Source: VBDM01 sp035651815
GTDB lineage: Bacteria; Pseudomonadota; Gammaproteobacteria; Burkholderiales; SG8-39
Assembly (NCBI GenBank): GCA_035651815.1
Contig: DASRFB010000007.1
Coordinates: forward strand, 1-49,842
Direction of reading: 5' to 3'
DNA length: 49,842 bases
Shown here: piece after piece, positions 1 to 8,431 of the stretch
Numbering within the stretch: the stretch's first letter is position 1
How the letters are laid out: each line of letters begins with the position of its first letter
Program-made: the position numbers and the translations under genes
Notes under the pieces: generated by a model
The model's database searches: none
Told to the model about the DNA's origin: nothing
What the model saw: only the letters and a program-made list of their open reading frames with translations

Positions 1-747
1 GCCCGACCAGCGGGTATCGAGCGCGTAGAAGGGCCGCGCGACCGAAAGGCCGTCGTGGCGGCCGTCGGCGAAGCGCGACAGGTTGTAGCTCAAGGCCGTG
101 TGGCCGTCGAACGCGTTCGCCTGCGACAGCTGCAGGTCGAGGCTCGCGGGCGCGGTGTTGCCGGTGTTGTCGGAGCTCGCCTTGCGGCCGATGCTGAACC
201 TCGTGCCCGTGCCCAGGAAATTGGAGTCGCGGAAGCCGAGGCCTCCGCGGTTCACGCCTCCCGAGCGGCTCAGGTTGGCCGTCGGGACGAGCGTCCAGGT
301 GTCCCGGGTCTTCACCTGCACGTCGACCACGCCGTCGTGGACGTCCAGCGGCCGGATCGCGACGTCGTAGAAGTAATCGTTGCCGCGAAGGTTGCGCTCG
401 GTCTCGTCGATCAGGCGCGCCGAGACCGGCTCCCCGCTCGCGAACAGCAATTGCCTGCGGATCACGTCCGGGCGCGTGCGGATGTGCAGCCAGTTCGCCA
501 GGCTGTAGAGCTCCTTGTTCTCGCGCGGGTCGCTGAGATCGAAGATGTCTTCGCTGTCGATGCGGATCTCGCCGATCACCGCGCCGGCCGCCTCGAGCTC
601 GGCGAAGGTCGGCACCGGAGCGCTCGCCTCCTCGACGGTCGCAGGCGGCGCGCCCGCCTCGTCGTTTTCCTGGGCCGCCGCGATGTTGATCGAGCAGACC
701 GCGACGACGGCGAGAAAACGAGCGAGACCTGCGATCTGCGGAGTCAA
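1..747 (-). CDS. POTRA/BamA-like outer-membrane protein, 3' end cut by window
   Basis: The 249 visible codons begin with a probable signal peptide ending near AAAQ. A POTRA-like segment follows (IGEIRIDSEDIF, then RTRPDVIRRQLLFASGEP), then the start of a beta-barrel (LGFRDSNFLGTGTRF). This order matches the BamA/TamA surface-antigen superfamily, whose members insert or export proteins at the outer membrane. The substrate cannot be told. There is no ATG in the open frame, so TTG at 747 is the best start: it gives a well-formed signal peptide and has a weak GGAG just upstream. The remainder of the barrel lies outside the window. Confidence 0.75.
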   Translation of the reverse strand, partial: MTPQIAGLARFLAVVAVCSINIAAAQENDEAGAPPATVEEASAPVPTFAELEAAGAVIGEIRIDSEDIFDLSDPRENKELYSLANWLHIRTRPDVIRRQLLFASGEPVSARLIDETERNLRGNDYFYDVAIRPLDVHDGVVDVQVKTRDTWTLVPTANLSRSGGVNRGGLGFRDSNFLGTGTRFSIGRKASSDNTGNTAPASLDLQLSQANAFDGHTALSYNLSRFADGRHDGLSVARPFYALDTRWSG

Positions 748-933
748 GGGCTCCGGGGAAGCCTGGGCATGGTGAGCCTAGAGACCGGTGGTCGGGATTC
801 GAGTTCATGCGCGCGGCGTGCGCGGCTCCGCGGCCCTCGCGAGGCGGCGTCGATTTCCGGCGACATCGTGTGGTCTCGTAGCGCCTCGAGCGCGCGTCCT
901 CGGGCCGCCATGGTACGCCATCGCGCGTCCGGA

Positions 934-939
934 TAGAAT
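934..939 (+). promoter_or_regulatory. Possible -10 element before Bug gene
   Basis: TAGAAT lies 31 bp before the GTG start of the Bug receptor. No convincing -35 box is visible, so this is a tentative assignment. Similar TA(C/G)AAT motifs stand before other plus-strand genes here. Confidence 0.35.
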
Positions 940-970
940 CGCCGCCATCGGGTACGGAGGAAGGCGGAAC

Positions 971-1966
971 GTGAAGCAGACCAGAGCATCGACCGCAGCC
1001 GCGCTCGCGCTCGCGGCGGCGTCGTGCTGCGCGCTGGCGCAGCAGCCCAAGGCGGGCGTCGCGGCCGGCGATTATCCCGCGCGGCCGGTGCACATCGTGG
1101 TCGGGTTCACGCCGGGCGGCGGTCCCGACATCACCGCGCGCTACATCGCGCAGAAGCTCGGCGAGGCGTGGAAGCAGCAGGTCCTCGTCGACAACCGGCC
1201 CGGCGCGGGCGGCACCATCGCGGCCAACGCGGTGGCGAAGGCGGCGCCCGACGGCTACACGCTGCTGTCGGTGTCGTCGGCGCACGCCGTGGCGCCGGCG
1301 ATCTACCGCTCGCTGCCGTACGACACCTTCAGGGACCTCGCCGGCATCACGCAGACCGCGAGCTCGAGCTACGTGCTGGTCGCCGCGCCCTCGCTCGGGG
1401 TGCGCTCGGTGAAGGAGCTGATCGCGCGCGCGAAGGCGGCGCCGGGGCAGCTCAACTTCTCCTCGGCCGGGGTCGGCAGCGGCACGCACTTCGCCGGCGA
1501 GATGCTGAAGGCGATGGCCGGCATCGACGTCGTGCACGTTCCCTTCAAGGGCATCCCCGAGGCGCTCACCGAGACGACCACCGGGCGCGTGCAGTTCTTC
1601 ATGGCGCCGATCGCGAACTCGGTGAACCTCGTGCGCGACGGGAAGCTGGTGGGGCTCGCCGTTTCCTCGCGCGAGCGCGATCCGCTGCTGCCGGACCTGC
1701 CGACGCTCGCGGAGGCGGGAGTGCCGGGCTACGAGTCGATTCTCTGGTTCGGCCTGCTCACGTCCGCGGCGGTGCCCAGGCCGATCATCGCCAGGCTCAA
1801 CCGCGACATCGTGCGCGTGCTCCAGGATCCGGAGACGCGCTCGCGCTGGGCGCCGATCGGGATGACGCCGCGCCCGACGGCACCGGAAGCGTTCGACGCG
1901 GTGATCCGCCGCGACGAGGCCGTCTTCGGCCGCATCGCGCGCGCCGCGAACGTCCACGCGGAGTGA
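971..1966 (+). CDS. Bug/TctC-family periplasmic solute-binding receptor
   Basis: This 331-residue protein is a tripartite-tricarboxylate-transporter receptor of the Bug family, which binds small carboxylates in the periplasm. It has an N-terminal signal peptide ending near CALAQQ, the family opening YPARPVHIVVGFTPGGGPD, and the APDGYTLL motif. Length is normal (about 320). The GTG at 971 is chosen because GGAGG stands just upstream and it gives a clean signal peptide; the frame stays open further upstream without a signal. No TctA or TctB gene is nearby, so this is an orphan receptor whose ligand cannot be read from sequence. Confidence 0.88.
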   Translation: MKQTRASTAAALALAAASCCALAQQPKAGVAAGDYPARPVHIVVGFTPGGGPDITARYIAQKLGEAWKQQVLVDNRPGAGGTIAANAVAKAAPDGYTLLSVSSAHAVAPAIYRSLPYDTFRDLAGITQTASSSYVLVAAPSLGVRSVKELIARAKAAPGQLNFSSAGVGSGTHFAGEMLKAMAGIDVVHVPFKGIPEALTETTTGRVQFFMAPIANSVNLVRDGKLVGLAVSSRERDPLLPDLPTLAEAGVPGYESILWFGLLTSAAVPRPIIARLNRDIVRVLQDPETRSRWAPIGMTPRPTAPEAFDAVIRRDEAVFGRIARAANVHAE

Positions 1967-1978
1967 CCGCGCCGACCC

Positions 1979-2641
1979 TCAGGGCCGGGGCGGCGTCGCG
2001 TCGCGGATCAGGAGCCCGGTGGTGGACACGCGCAGCTCGAGCTCGGCGGGCTGCGTCACCGGGACGAAGGTCGCCGATCCGTATTCGGCGTCGAGCAGCG
2101 GCGCGAGAAAAGCGTAGCGACGCCGCAGCGAGAACAGGTCGACCGGCTTCTCGGTGCCGAGCGCGTAGACGCTGCGCGGCGCGCTGCGCTCCTGCTCCAC
2201 GTCGCGGTAGCGACCCGCGACCCGGTCGAGCTCGTACCCGGTGTGCAGGCCGAGCAGATTGGCGACCGGCTTCCATTTGAGGATGCGGGCGTCGATGTAG
2301 ATCTCGTCCCCCGCGAGCGCGTAAGACGCCTCGCGCCCGTCGGGCGTACGCACGGTCGCGGCGAAGCTCTGCGGCCCGGTCGGGCGCACCGAGACCCGGG
2401 CCGCCACGTCCTCGCGGGTGAAGGCGCGGTAGCCCTGCACGCCGAGCAGCACCGCGCCCGCGAGCCCCGCGATCGAGAGGAGCAGCAGGCCGGCGAGCGT
2501 GCGCAGCGCGAAGCGCACCGGCCGCATGCGCACCAGCGCGATCATGCCGGCGAGGACGAGGATCGCGCCGGCCGCGCCGAGCGCGAGCCCCGCGATCGCG
2601 AGCGGCGACTCGAGCAGCGCCGAGGGCGGGAGCAGGTCCAC
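1979..2641 (-). CDS. Conserved two-helix membrane protein of unknown function
   Basis: The 220-residue protein has two strong hydrophobic segments near residues 13-37 and 46-70. A predicted periplasmic domain of about 150 residues follows (for example GDEIYIDARILKWKPVANLL). I do not recognise a named domain. It lies 6 bp downstream of the minus-strand Bug gene and probably shares its transcript. It converges with the plus-strand Bug gene, with a 12-bp gap. A membrane-anchored accessory protein is possible, but nothing in the sequence assigns a role. Confidence 0.7.
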   Translation of the reverse strand: MDLLPPSALLESPLAIAGLALGAAGAILVLAGMIALVRMRPVRFALRTLAGLLLLSIAGLAGAVLLGVQGYRAFTREDVAARVSVRPTGPQSFAATVRTPDGREASYALAGDEIYIDARILKWKPVANLLGLHTGYELDRVAGRYRDVEQERSAPRSVYALGTEKPVDLFSLRRRYAFLAPLLDAEYGSATFVPVTQPAELELRVSTTGLLIRDATPPRP

Positions 2642-2647
2642 TCGCGC

Positions 2648-3616
2648 CTACTCGGGCTGCAGCTTGGCCGCGCGGATGACCCTCACCGTGTTGGCGTGGT
2701 CGCGCTCGATGAAGCGGCGGAAGTCCTCGGGCGTGCCCGTGAACTCCTCGGCGCCCTGGCGCGCGAGGCCTTCCCTGACGTCGGCGAGCGCGAGCGTCTT
2801 CGTCAGCGCGTCGCGCAGCTTGTCGACGACCGGCGCGGGCACGCCCTTGGGGCCGACGAGGCCCGCCCAGCCGCTGTAGTCGTACCCGGGCACCGTCTCC
2901 GAGATCGCGGGCAGGTCGCCGAGCATCGCCGAGCGGCGCGGCAGGCTCTGGCCGAGCGCGCGCAGCTTGCCGTTGCGCACGAACGACATCGCGGCGGGCG
3001 CGGGCGTGAGCGTCCAGTGGGTCTGGCCCGCGACCACCGAGTTGACCGACGGTCCGCCGCCCTTGTGCGGGACGTGCAGCGACTCGAAGCCGGCCATCGT
3101 CATCAGCAGCACGCCCGAGAGGTGGCTCTGCGAGCCGACGCCCGCGGAGGCCATGTTGATCGTCGAGGCGTGCGCCTTCGCGTAGTCGATCAGCTCCTTC
3201 ACGCTGTTCACCGGCATCTCGGGATTGACGACCAGCACGTTCGGCGTGACCGCAAACGGGCCGATGAGCGTGAAGTCGTCGATCGCGTCGTACGGGACGG
3301 GCTTCCTCAGCAGCGGCGCGATCATCATCGAGCCGTTCGAGGCGCACAGCAGCGTGTAGCCGTCGGGCTTCGTGGTCTTCGCCGCCTCGACGCCGATCAG
3401 GCCGCCGGCGCCGTCCCGGTTCTCGACGAACACCGACTGGCCCAGGGTCTCCCCGAGCTTCGCGGTCACGATGCGGCTCATGGTGTCGATCGAGCTGCCG
3501 GGTGCGTTCGGCACGACGAGCCGCACGGCGCGGCTCGGGTAGTCGGCCGCCGGTTCCTGCGCCCGCGCCGCGTGCGCGGCGGCGAGCGCGACCAGCGCCG
3601 CGAAAACGAGCTTCAT
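2648..3616 (-). CDS. Bug/TctC-family periplasmic solute-binding receptor
   Basis: This second Bug receptor has 322 residues. It opens with a signal peptide ending AHAARAQ, then YPSRAVRLVVPNAPGSS, KPDGYTLL and the late GYDYSGWAGLVGP loop typical of the family. The ATG at 3616 has GGGGGAG five bases upstream. The frame is open further upstream, but that part overlaps comB antisense and carries no signal. It appears to head a two-gene unit with the membrane protein at 1979-2641. No permease genes are adjacent, so ligand and transport partners are unknown. Confidence 0.88.
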   Translation of the reverse strand: MKLVFAALVALAAAHAARAQEPAADYPSRAVRLVVPNAPGSSIDTMSRIVTAKLGETLGQSVFVENRDGAGGLIGVEAAKTTKPDGYTLLCASNGSMMIAPLLRKPVPYDAIDDFTLIGPFAVTPNVLVVNPEMPVNSVKELIDYAKAHASTINMASAGVGSQSHLSGVLLMTMAGFESLHVPHKGGGPSVNSVVAGQTHWTLTPAPAAMSFVRNGKLRALGQSLPRRSAMLGDLPAISETVPGYDYSGWAGLVGPKGVPAPVVDKLRDALTKTLALADVREGLARQGAEEFTGTPEDFRRFIERDHANTVRVIRAAKLQPE

Positions 3617-3651
3617 GTCTCCCCCTTGCACATCGTGCTTGCGCCCGAATC

Positions 3652-4383
3652 CTAGCACGGCCGCAGAGCCGCGCCGTCGTAGCGCGGGACCACGCGCGCG
3701 ACCGAGCGCTGCGCGGCGTAGCGGACCTCGCGGTCGAGCCCGCGCTCGATCATCATGCGTCCCACGCGGCAGGCGAGCAGCGTCTCCTCCGGCGGCCCCG
3801 AGCGGTAGAGCGCGCGCGCGGCGCGCGCCGCGTCGGAGAAGTCGGCGCCGTCGCCGAGCCGGCGCGCGAGCAGCTCGACCAGGTAGCCCGCGCCGTAGAA
3901 ATCCTCGAGGTTGAAATTGCCGGCCGAGCCCGAGCACACGATCAGCAGCGTGCGCTCCGGGTGCGCGGAGAGGACGCGCTCGACCAGCGCCTCGCCGTTC
4001 AGCAGCGCGCCGGCGTAGACGTCCTGCGCGCCCGAGCACGCGTGGAACGCGACCGTGCCGTTCGTGGTCGAGTAGACGAGCTTGCGGCCGGCGACGCCGT
4101 GCTCGATCAGCGCGAGCGGCGTCGGCGGCGCGAAGCCCTCGAGCGTCACCGTGTTCAGCTCGCCGGCGAGGACGAAGCCGCCGGCGCGCTCGCGCGCGGC
4201 GGCCGCGCGCGCCGCGGCGCCGTCGAGCGTCGGGATCACCTCGGTCGCGCCCTCCGCGAGCGCCGCGACGATGGTCGAGGTCGCGAACAGCACGTCGAGC
4301 ACGACCACCACCTTGCCGGGAAGGCGGACGGTGTCGAGCTCCTCCTTGCGGGTGAGGACGTGGACCTTGTGCGAGAGGATCAC
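3652..4383 (-). CDS. comB: 2-phosphosulfolactate phosphatase family (ComB)
   Basis: The 243-residue protein carries ComB hallmarks: KVVVVLDVLFATSTIVAALA near the N-terminus, STTNGT, and GSAGNFNLEDFYGAG. ComB hydrolyses 2-phospho-3-sulfolactate to sulfolactate in coenzyme M synthesis. Bacterial homologues are common where coenzyme M is not known, so the substrate here is uncertain. Its ATG overlaps the stop of the upstream aldehyde dehydrogenase by 4 bp, so translation of the two is very likely coupled. No comA or comC is visible. A sulfonate or phosphosulfonate role is an inference. Confidence 0.82.
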   Translation of the reverse strand: MILSHKVHVLTRKEELDTVRLPGKVVVVLDVLFATSTIVAALAEGATEVIPTLDGAAARAAAARERAGGFVLAGELNTVTLEGFAPPTPLALIEHGVAGRKLVYSTTNGTVAFHACSGAQDVYAGALLNGEALVERVLSAHPERTLLIVCSGSAGNFNLEDFYGAGYLVELLARRLGDGADFSDAARAARALYRSGPPEETLLACRVGRMMIERGLDREVRYAAQRSVARVVPRYDGAALRPC

Positions 4384-5849
4384 CGGCTCGGGACCGGGGG
4401 CTCAGGGCGGGCTTCGGCCTTCAGCTGCAGCGACTTGTACTCGAGATACTCCTCGAGCCCGGGACGGCCCAGCTCGCGCCCGCGGCCCGACTGCTTGTAG
4501 CCGCCGAAAGGCGCCTGCATGTTGAAGGCGCCGCCGTTGATGTCGACCTGCCCGGTGCGCAGCCGCCGCGCGACGCGCTTGGCGCGCTCCTCGTCCTTCG
4601 ACCACACGCCGCCGGCGAGGCCGTAGATCGTGTCGTTCGCGATGCGCACGGCGTCGTCCTCGTCCCGGTAGGCGATGATCGCGAGCACCGGGCCGAAGAT
4701 CTCCTCCTGCGCGATCGTCGAGCGCGGATCGACGCGGCCGAACACGGTCGGCCGGACGAACCAGCCGCGCGCGACGCCCTCGGGCCGCTCGGCGCCGCCC
4801 GTGAGCAGCTGCGCGCCCTCGGCGACGCCCTTGGCGATGTAGCCGCGCACGCGCTCGAGCTGCGCCTTCGAGGTGAGGGGCCCGAGCCTCGCGTCGCCGA
4901 AGGGATCGCCGACGGTGAAGCTCCGCGCGGCCTCGACCGCGAGGCGCGCGGCCTCCTCGTAGCGGCTCTCGGGGACGAGCAGCCGCGTGTGCGCGCTGCA
5001 GGTCTGGCCGGTGTTGAGGAAGCACGCGTTGACCGTGCTCTTCACCGCCTGCGCGAGGTCGGCGTCCTCGAGCACGATCGCCGCGGACTTGCCGCCGAGC
5101 TCGAGCGTCACGCGCTTCACGTGCTGCGCGCCGAGCTCGGCGACGCGCTTGCCGGCGCGCACCGAGCCGGTGAAGGAGACCATGTCGACCTCGGGATGGC
5201 GCGCGATCGCCTCGCCCACGACCGGGCCGTAGCCGGTCACGAGGTTGAAGACGCCCTTCGGCAGCCCGGCCGCGTGCACGACCTCGGCGAGGATGAAGGC
5301 GTTGAGCGGCGCGATCTCGGAGGGCTTGAGCACCACCGTGCAGCCGGCCGCGAGCGCCGGGGCGACCTTGGCGGCGATCTGGTGCAGCGGGTAGTTCCAC
5401 GGCGTGATCGCGCCGACCACGCCGGCCGGCTCGCGCAGCACGATCGAATTGCCGACGCGTTCCTCGAACGCGAAGCCGCCGAGCATCTTCGCGTACATCG
5501 CGAAGGTGTGGATCGGCGAGCCGGCCTGGATGCGCGTCGCGAGCTTGAGCGGCATGCCGACCTCGGCGGCGATCGTGCGGCCGATCTCGTCGGCGCGCGC
5601 CTTCAGGCCCTCGTGGATCTTCGAGAGGAAGGCGGCGCGCTCCGCGGGCGCGGTGGCCGCCCAGCGCTCGAACGCCGCGCGCGCGGCGGCCGCGGCCGCG
5701 TCGACGTCTGCCGGCGTCCCCTCGGGCACGCGGCCGATGATCTCCTCGGTGGACGGCGAGACGACGGCGATAGTGCTCGCGCCGGCGGCGGCGGTCCAGC
5801 GCCCGTCGACGTAGAGCTGGTCGCGGTTCTGCATGGGAGGATTGGACAC
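4380..5849 (-). CDS. NAD(P)-dependent aldehyde dehydrogenase
   Basis: This 489-residue protein is a full-length ALDH. It shows the cofactor-binding ITPWNYPLHQIAAKVAPALA region, SFTGSVRAGK, the general-base loop TLELGGKSA, and catalytic Cys in FLNTGQTCSAH. It oxidises an aldehyde to the acid in the cytoplasm; the substrate is not evident. The GTG at 5849 is one candidate start; ATG at 5834 would shorten the protein by five residues, and neither has a good ribosome site. It is first in a coupled pair with comB, so a sulfolactaldehyde-like substrate is conceivable but unproven. Confidence 0.9.
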   Translation of the reverse strand: MSNPPMQNRDQLYVDGRWTAAAGASTIAVVSPSTEEIIGRVPEGTPADVDAAAAAARAAFERWAATAPAERAAFLSKIHEGLKARADEIGRTIAAEVGMPLKLATRIQAGSPIHTFAMYAKMLGGFAFEERVGNSIVLREPAGVVGAITPWNYPLHQIAAKVAPALAAGCTVVLKPSEIAPLNAFILAEVVHAAGLPKGVFNLVTGYGPVVGEAIARHPEVDMVSFTGSVRAGKRVAELGAQHVKRVTLELGGKSAAIVLEDADLAQAVKSTVNACFLNTGQTCSAHTRLLVPESRYEEAARLAVEAARSFTVGDPFGDARLGPLTSKAQLERVRGYIAKGVAEGAQLLTGGAERPEGVARGWFVRPTVFGRVDPRSTIAQEEIFGPVLAIIAYRDEDDAVRIANDTIYGLAGGVWSKDEERAKRVARRLRTGQVDINGGAFNMQAPFGGYKQSGRGRELGRPGLEEYLEYKSLQLKAEARPEPPVPSR

Positions 5850-5863
5850 GGAAGTGAACGGCG

Positions 5864-5869
5864 ATTATA
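5864..5869 (-). promoter_or_regulatory. Possible -10 element for ALDH-comB
   Basis: Read on the minus strand this is a perfect TATAAT, 14 bp before the GTG at 5849. It would give a leader of only about 8 nt. No good -35 is seen. It lies in the 39-bp gap shared with the divergent PHA depolymerase gene. Confidence 0.4.
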
Positions 5870-5888
5870 AGGAAATGCCCAATACGGC

Positions 5889-6923
5889 GTGCCCGGCATG
5901 CTGACTCGCCTGCTCGTAGCGCTCGTGCTCCTGCTCGCGCCGCCCGCGCGCGCGTCCGAGCGGCTGCCCGCGCTCGGCGCGGAGGGCGCTTCGGTCACCG
6001 TGTCGGGCGTGTCCTCGGGCGCGTTCATGGCGGTCCAGTTCCACGTCGCGCATTCGGCGACGGTGCGCGGCGCCGGCGCGATCGCAGGCGGCCCCTACGA
6101 CTGCGCGCGAGGCAGCCTCTGGACCGCGCTCACGAGCTGCATGGACCCGGGCCCGTTCTCGCCGCTTCCCGACGCGCGCCGGCTCGCCGAGCTCGCGCGC
6201 GGGCTCGCCAAGGCGGGCGGCATCGATCCGGTCGAGCGGCTCGCCGGAGCGAAGCTGTGGCTGTTCACCGGGACGCGCGACGACACGGTCTCCCCCGAGG
6301 TGGTCGAGGCGCTGCGCCGCTTCTATCTCGCGCTCGCGCCCGACGCCGACGTCGCCTTCGAGAACAGCGTGCCCGCCGGCCACGGCATGGTCACCGAGAA
6401 GGAAGGCAACGGGTGCTCGACCACCGAGCCGCCGTTCATCGTGAACTGCAACTACGACGCCGCAGGCATCCTGCTCAGACAGCTGCTCGGCCCGCTCGCC
6501 GCGCCGTCGCCGGCGGAGGACGGCAAGCTCATCGAGTTCGACCAGGCCGAGTTCGCGGGCGGCGGTCCCGCGGCGATCAGCCTGGCGGACACGGGCTATG
6601 TCTTCGTCCCGAATGCGTGCGCGAAGGAGCGCTGCCGCGTCCACGTCGTGTTCCACGGCTGCCGCCAGAGCGCGGACCAGATCGAGCGGCGATTCGTGCT
6701 CGAGGCCGGGTACAACCGCTGGGCGGCGGCGAACCGGCTGATCGTGCTCTACCCGCAGACGACGCCGCGCTGGGGTTACAGCTTCGGCGCCGGCAACTTC
6801 GTGTTCAATCCCAAGGCGTGCTGGGACTGGTGGGGATACACGGGCGCGCGCTACGCGACGAAGGACGGCGCGCAGGTGCGCGCGGTGCAGTCGATGCTCG
6901 AGCGGCTGGCGCAGCCGCGCTGA
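5889..6923 (+). CDS. Extracellular short-chain-length PHA depolymerase (type 2 catalytic domain)
   Basis: The 344-residue protein resembles poly(3-hydroxybutyrate) depolymerases with the type 2 catalytic-domain order. It has a signal peptide ending near PPARAS and a lipase-box serine early (SGVSSGAFMA). A second esterase half carries RVHVVFHGCRQ and the Cys/Trp-rich KACWDWWGYTG. It probably hydrolyses extracellular PHA or its oligomers to hydroxy acids. GTG at 5889 and ATG at 5898 are both possible starts; AAGGAA lies upstream at imperfect spacing. It is divergent from the ALDH gene. No C-terminal substrate-binding domain is seen, so activity on oligomers is also possible. Confidence 0.85.
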   Translation: MPGMLTRLLVALVLLLAPPARASERLPALGAEGASVTVSGVSSGAFMAVQFHVAHSATVRGAGAIAGGPYDCARGSLWTALTSCMDPGPFSPLPDARRLAELARGLAKAGGIDPVERLAGAKLWLFTGTRDDTVSPEVVEALRRFYLALAPDADVAFENSVPAGHGMVTEKEGNGCSTTEPPFIVNCNYDAAGILLRQLLGPLAAPSPAEDGKLIEFDQAEFAGGGPAAISLADTGYVFVPNACAKERCRVHVVFHGCRQSADQIERRFVLEAGYNRWAAANRLIVLYPQTTPRWGYSFGAGNFVFNPKACWDWWGYTGARYATKDGAQVRAVQSMLERLAQPR

Positions 6924-6928
6924 GCGCC

Positions 6929-7378
6929 TCAGCTCCGATTCGAACCGGCCTCGGGGCGCGCGCGCTCGTAGCCTAGGATCGCGCCCCGCAGCGCTTCGGG
7001 CCACGGCGCCGACTTGCGCGTCTTCGGATCGACGTTGACGTAGACCAGCTCGCCGCTCGTGATCTTGTCGCCGCCGCGCCAGATGCCGAACGCGAAGGTC
7101 ATCGACGAGCGCCCGATGCGCGCGACGCGGCAGCCGATGTCGAGCACGTCCTCGTAGCTCGCCGAGCCGTGGTATTCCGCGCCCGCCTTCACCGCGTAGA
7201 TGTCGGTGCCGTGCGCGAGGATGTCCTCGGGATAGCGGAAGCCGATCGCGCGCCAGTACTCGGCGATGGCGACGTCGAAGTAGAGGAAGTAGTGGCCGTT
7301 GAAGACCACGTCCTGGCGGTCGACCTCGGCCCAGCGCACGCGCAGCGTGTGGAAGAAGGTGAAGTCGCCGCGGTCCAT
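6929..7378 (-). CDS. Acyl-CoA thioesterase, 4HBT/YbgC hot-dog fold
   Basis: This 149-residue protein is a single hot-dog domain. The active-site region RWAEVDRQDVVFNGHYFLYFD corresponds to the Asp-containing loop of 4-hydroxybenzoyl-CoA/YbgC thioesterases. These enzymes cleave acyl-CoA thioesters in the cytoplasm; chain-length preference is unknown. The ATG at 7378 is 13 bp from the divergent gene at 7392, so they share a very short promoter region. The gene converges with the PHA depolymerase with only 5 bp between them. Confidence 0.85.
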   Translation of the reverse strand: MDRGDFTFFHTLRVRWAEVDRQDVVFNGHYFLYFDVAIAEYWRAIGFRYPEDILAHGTDIYAVKAGAEYHGSASYEDVLDIGCRVARIGRSSMTFAFGIWRGGDKITSGELVYVNVDPKTRKSAPWPEALRGAILGYERARPEAGSNRS

Positions 7379-7391
7379 TTAGACTCGCATT

Positions 7392-7949
7392 ATGGATGAA
7401 ATCGTCCTGCGCTCGATGCTCAAGTGGCCCGACGTGCCGTCGGTCTACGGCTGGCTCGCGCTCGACCGCCGCGGCGCGTGGCTCGTCAAGGGCGTCTCGG
7501 GCGCGTTCGGCCGCATCGCGAACGAGGCGCTCGTCGATTTCATCGGCCGCAACTACGCGTGCGACGCCGCCGGCCGCTGGTATTTCCAGAACGGGCCGCA
7601 GCGCGTCTTCGTGTCGCTCGAGTACACGCCGTGGGTGTGGCGGCTCGACGACTCGGGCGTGCGCCTGGTGTCGCACACCGGCGCGGACGCGGGCGCGCTG
7701 CGCGCGGGCTTCCTCGACGAGTCGGGAGCGCTCGTGCTCCAGACCGCGCTCGGCGTCGGCGTGGTGTCCGATCGCGACCTCGCGGCGGTGGCCGCGCGCG
7801 TGCCCGAGCCGGTGGCGCGCGGCGAAGCCGCCGAGTGCGCGCTGCTCGGCGCGCGCGTGCTCGTCGCGCCGATCCGCTCGGCCGACGTCGCGTCGCGCTT
7901 CGGCTTCGTGCCGCGTCCCGCGCCCGCGCCGGGCGAGCCCGAGTGCTGA
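7392..7949 (+). CDS. Conserved protein of unknown function (tentatively DUF2946-type)
   Basis: The 185-residue protein has no signal peptide or membrane segment. Conserved-looking patches are WPDVPSVYGWLALDRRG near the N-terminus and GRWYFQNGPQRVFVSLEYTP in the middle, which resemble a DUF common in Burkholderiales. I name that family only tentatively and from memory. It is divergent from the thioesterase gene with a 13-bp gap. Function is unknown; a soluble cytoplasmic protein is the only supported statement. Confidence 0.7.
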   Translation: MDEIVLRSMLKWPDVPSVYGWLALDRRGAWLVKGVSGAFGRIANEALVDFIGRNYACDAAGRWYFQNGPQRVFVSLEYTPWVWRLDDSGVRLVSHTGADAGALRAGFLDESGALVLQTALGVGVVSDRDLAAVAARVPEPVARGEAAECALLGARVLVAPIRSADVASRFGFVPRPAPAPGEPEC

Positions 7950-8026
7950 GCCCTTGCTGCGCCGCGGCAGTGTAACAAGGCGTAAAAGCAGAACTGCCTC
8001 GTCGGGCGCGGGTCTACACTGAAGGC

Positions 8027-8431
8027 ATGAAGCGTTGGATCGCCTGTCTCCTGTCGATCGCGATGCTCGCGGGCGCCGACGCGGCGCTCGCGGGCGGTCG
8101 CGGCGGCCACTTCGGCCGCTCGTCCTCGCCGTTCGCCGTCGGGCACTCGGGGTCCGGGTCCGTCGCGCGGCCCGGGTTCGTGCATTCGCGGCCGTTCTTC
8201 CACCATCACGGCCGCGTGATCGTGGGATCGACGCTCTTCATCGGCGCGGCGGCGTATCCGTACTACTACCCGTACTATCCGCCGGCCTACGTGCCGCCCG
8301 CGTACGAGGAAGAGCCGCCGGTCACGTACATCGAGCAGTCCGACCAGGTGCGCTACTACTGCCCCGACTCGCGCGCCTATTACCCGAGCGTCACGACCTG
8401 CCCGTCGGCCTGGCTGAAAGTCGTACCGTAG
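8027..8431 (+). CDS. Small secreted Tyr/Pro-rich protein
   Basis: The 134-residue protein has a clear signal peptide ending DAALAGG, then a Gly/Ser/His-rich stretch. A hydrophobic segment (VIVGSTLFIGAAAY) leads into a Tyr/Pro-rich run, and two Cys lie in the C-terminal part (YYCPDSRAYYPSVTTCPSAW). Similar small exported proteins with this C-terminal signature are widespread in Burkholderiales without known function. TACACT at 8015-8020 may be its -10. Its 3' end overlaps the convergent quinone reductase gene by 41 bp. Confidence 0.78.
   Translation: MKRWIACLLSIAMLAGADAALAGGRGGHFGRSSSPFAVGHSGSGSVARPGFVHSRPFFHHHGRVIVGSTLFIGAAAYPYYYPYYPPAYVPPAYEEEPPVTYIEQSDQVRYYCPDSRAYYPSVTTCPSAWLKVVP

Noticed and set aside
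748..970. Small open frames between the BamA-like and Bug genes
   Set aside because: Arg/Ala-rich frames without ribosome sites or motifs; the gap appears to hold only divergent promoters.
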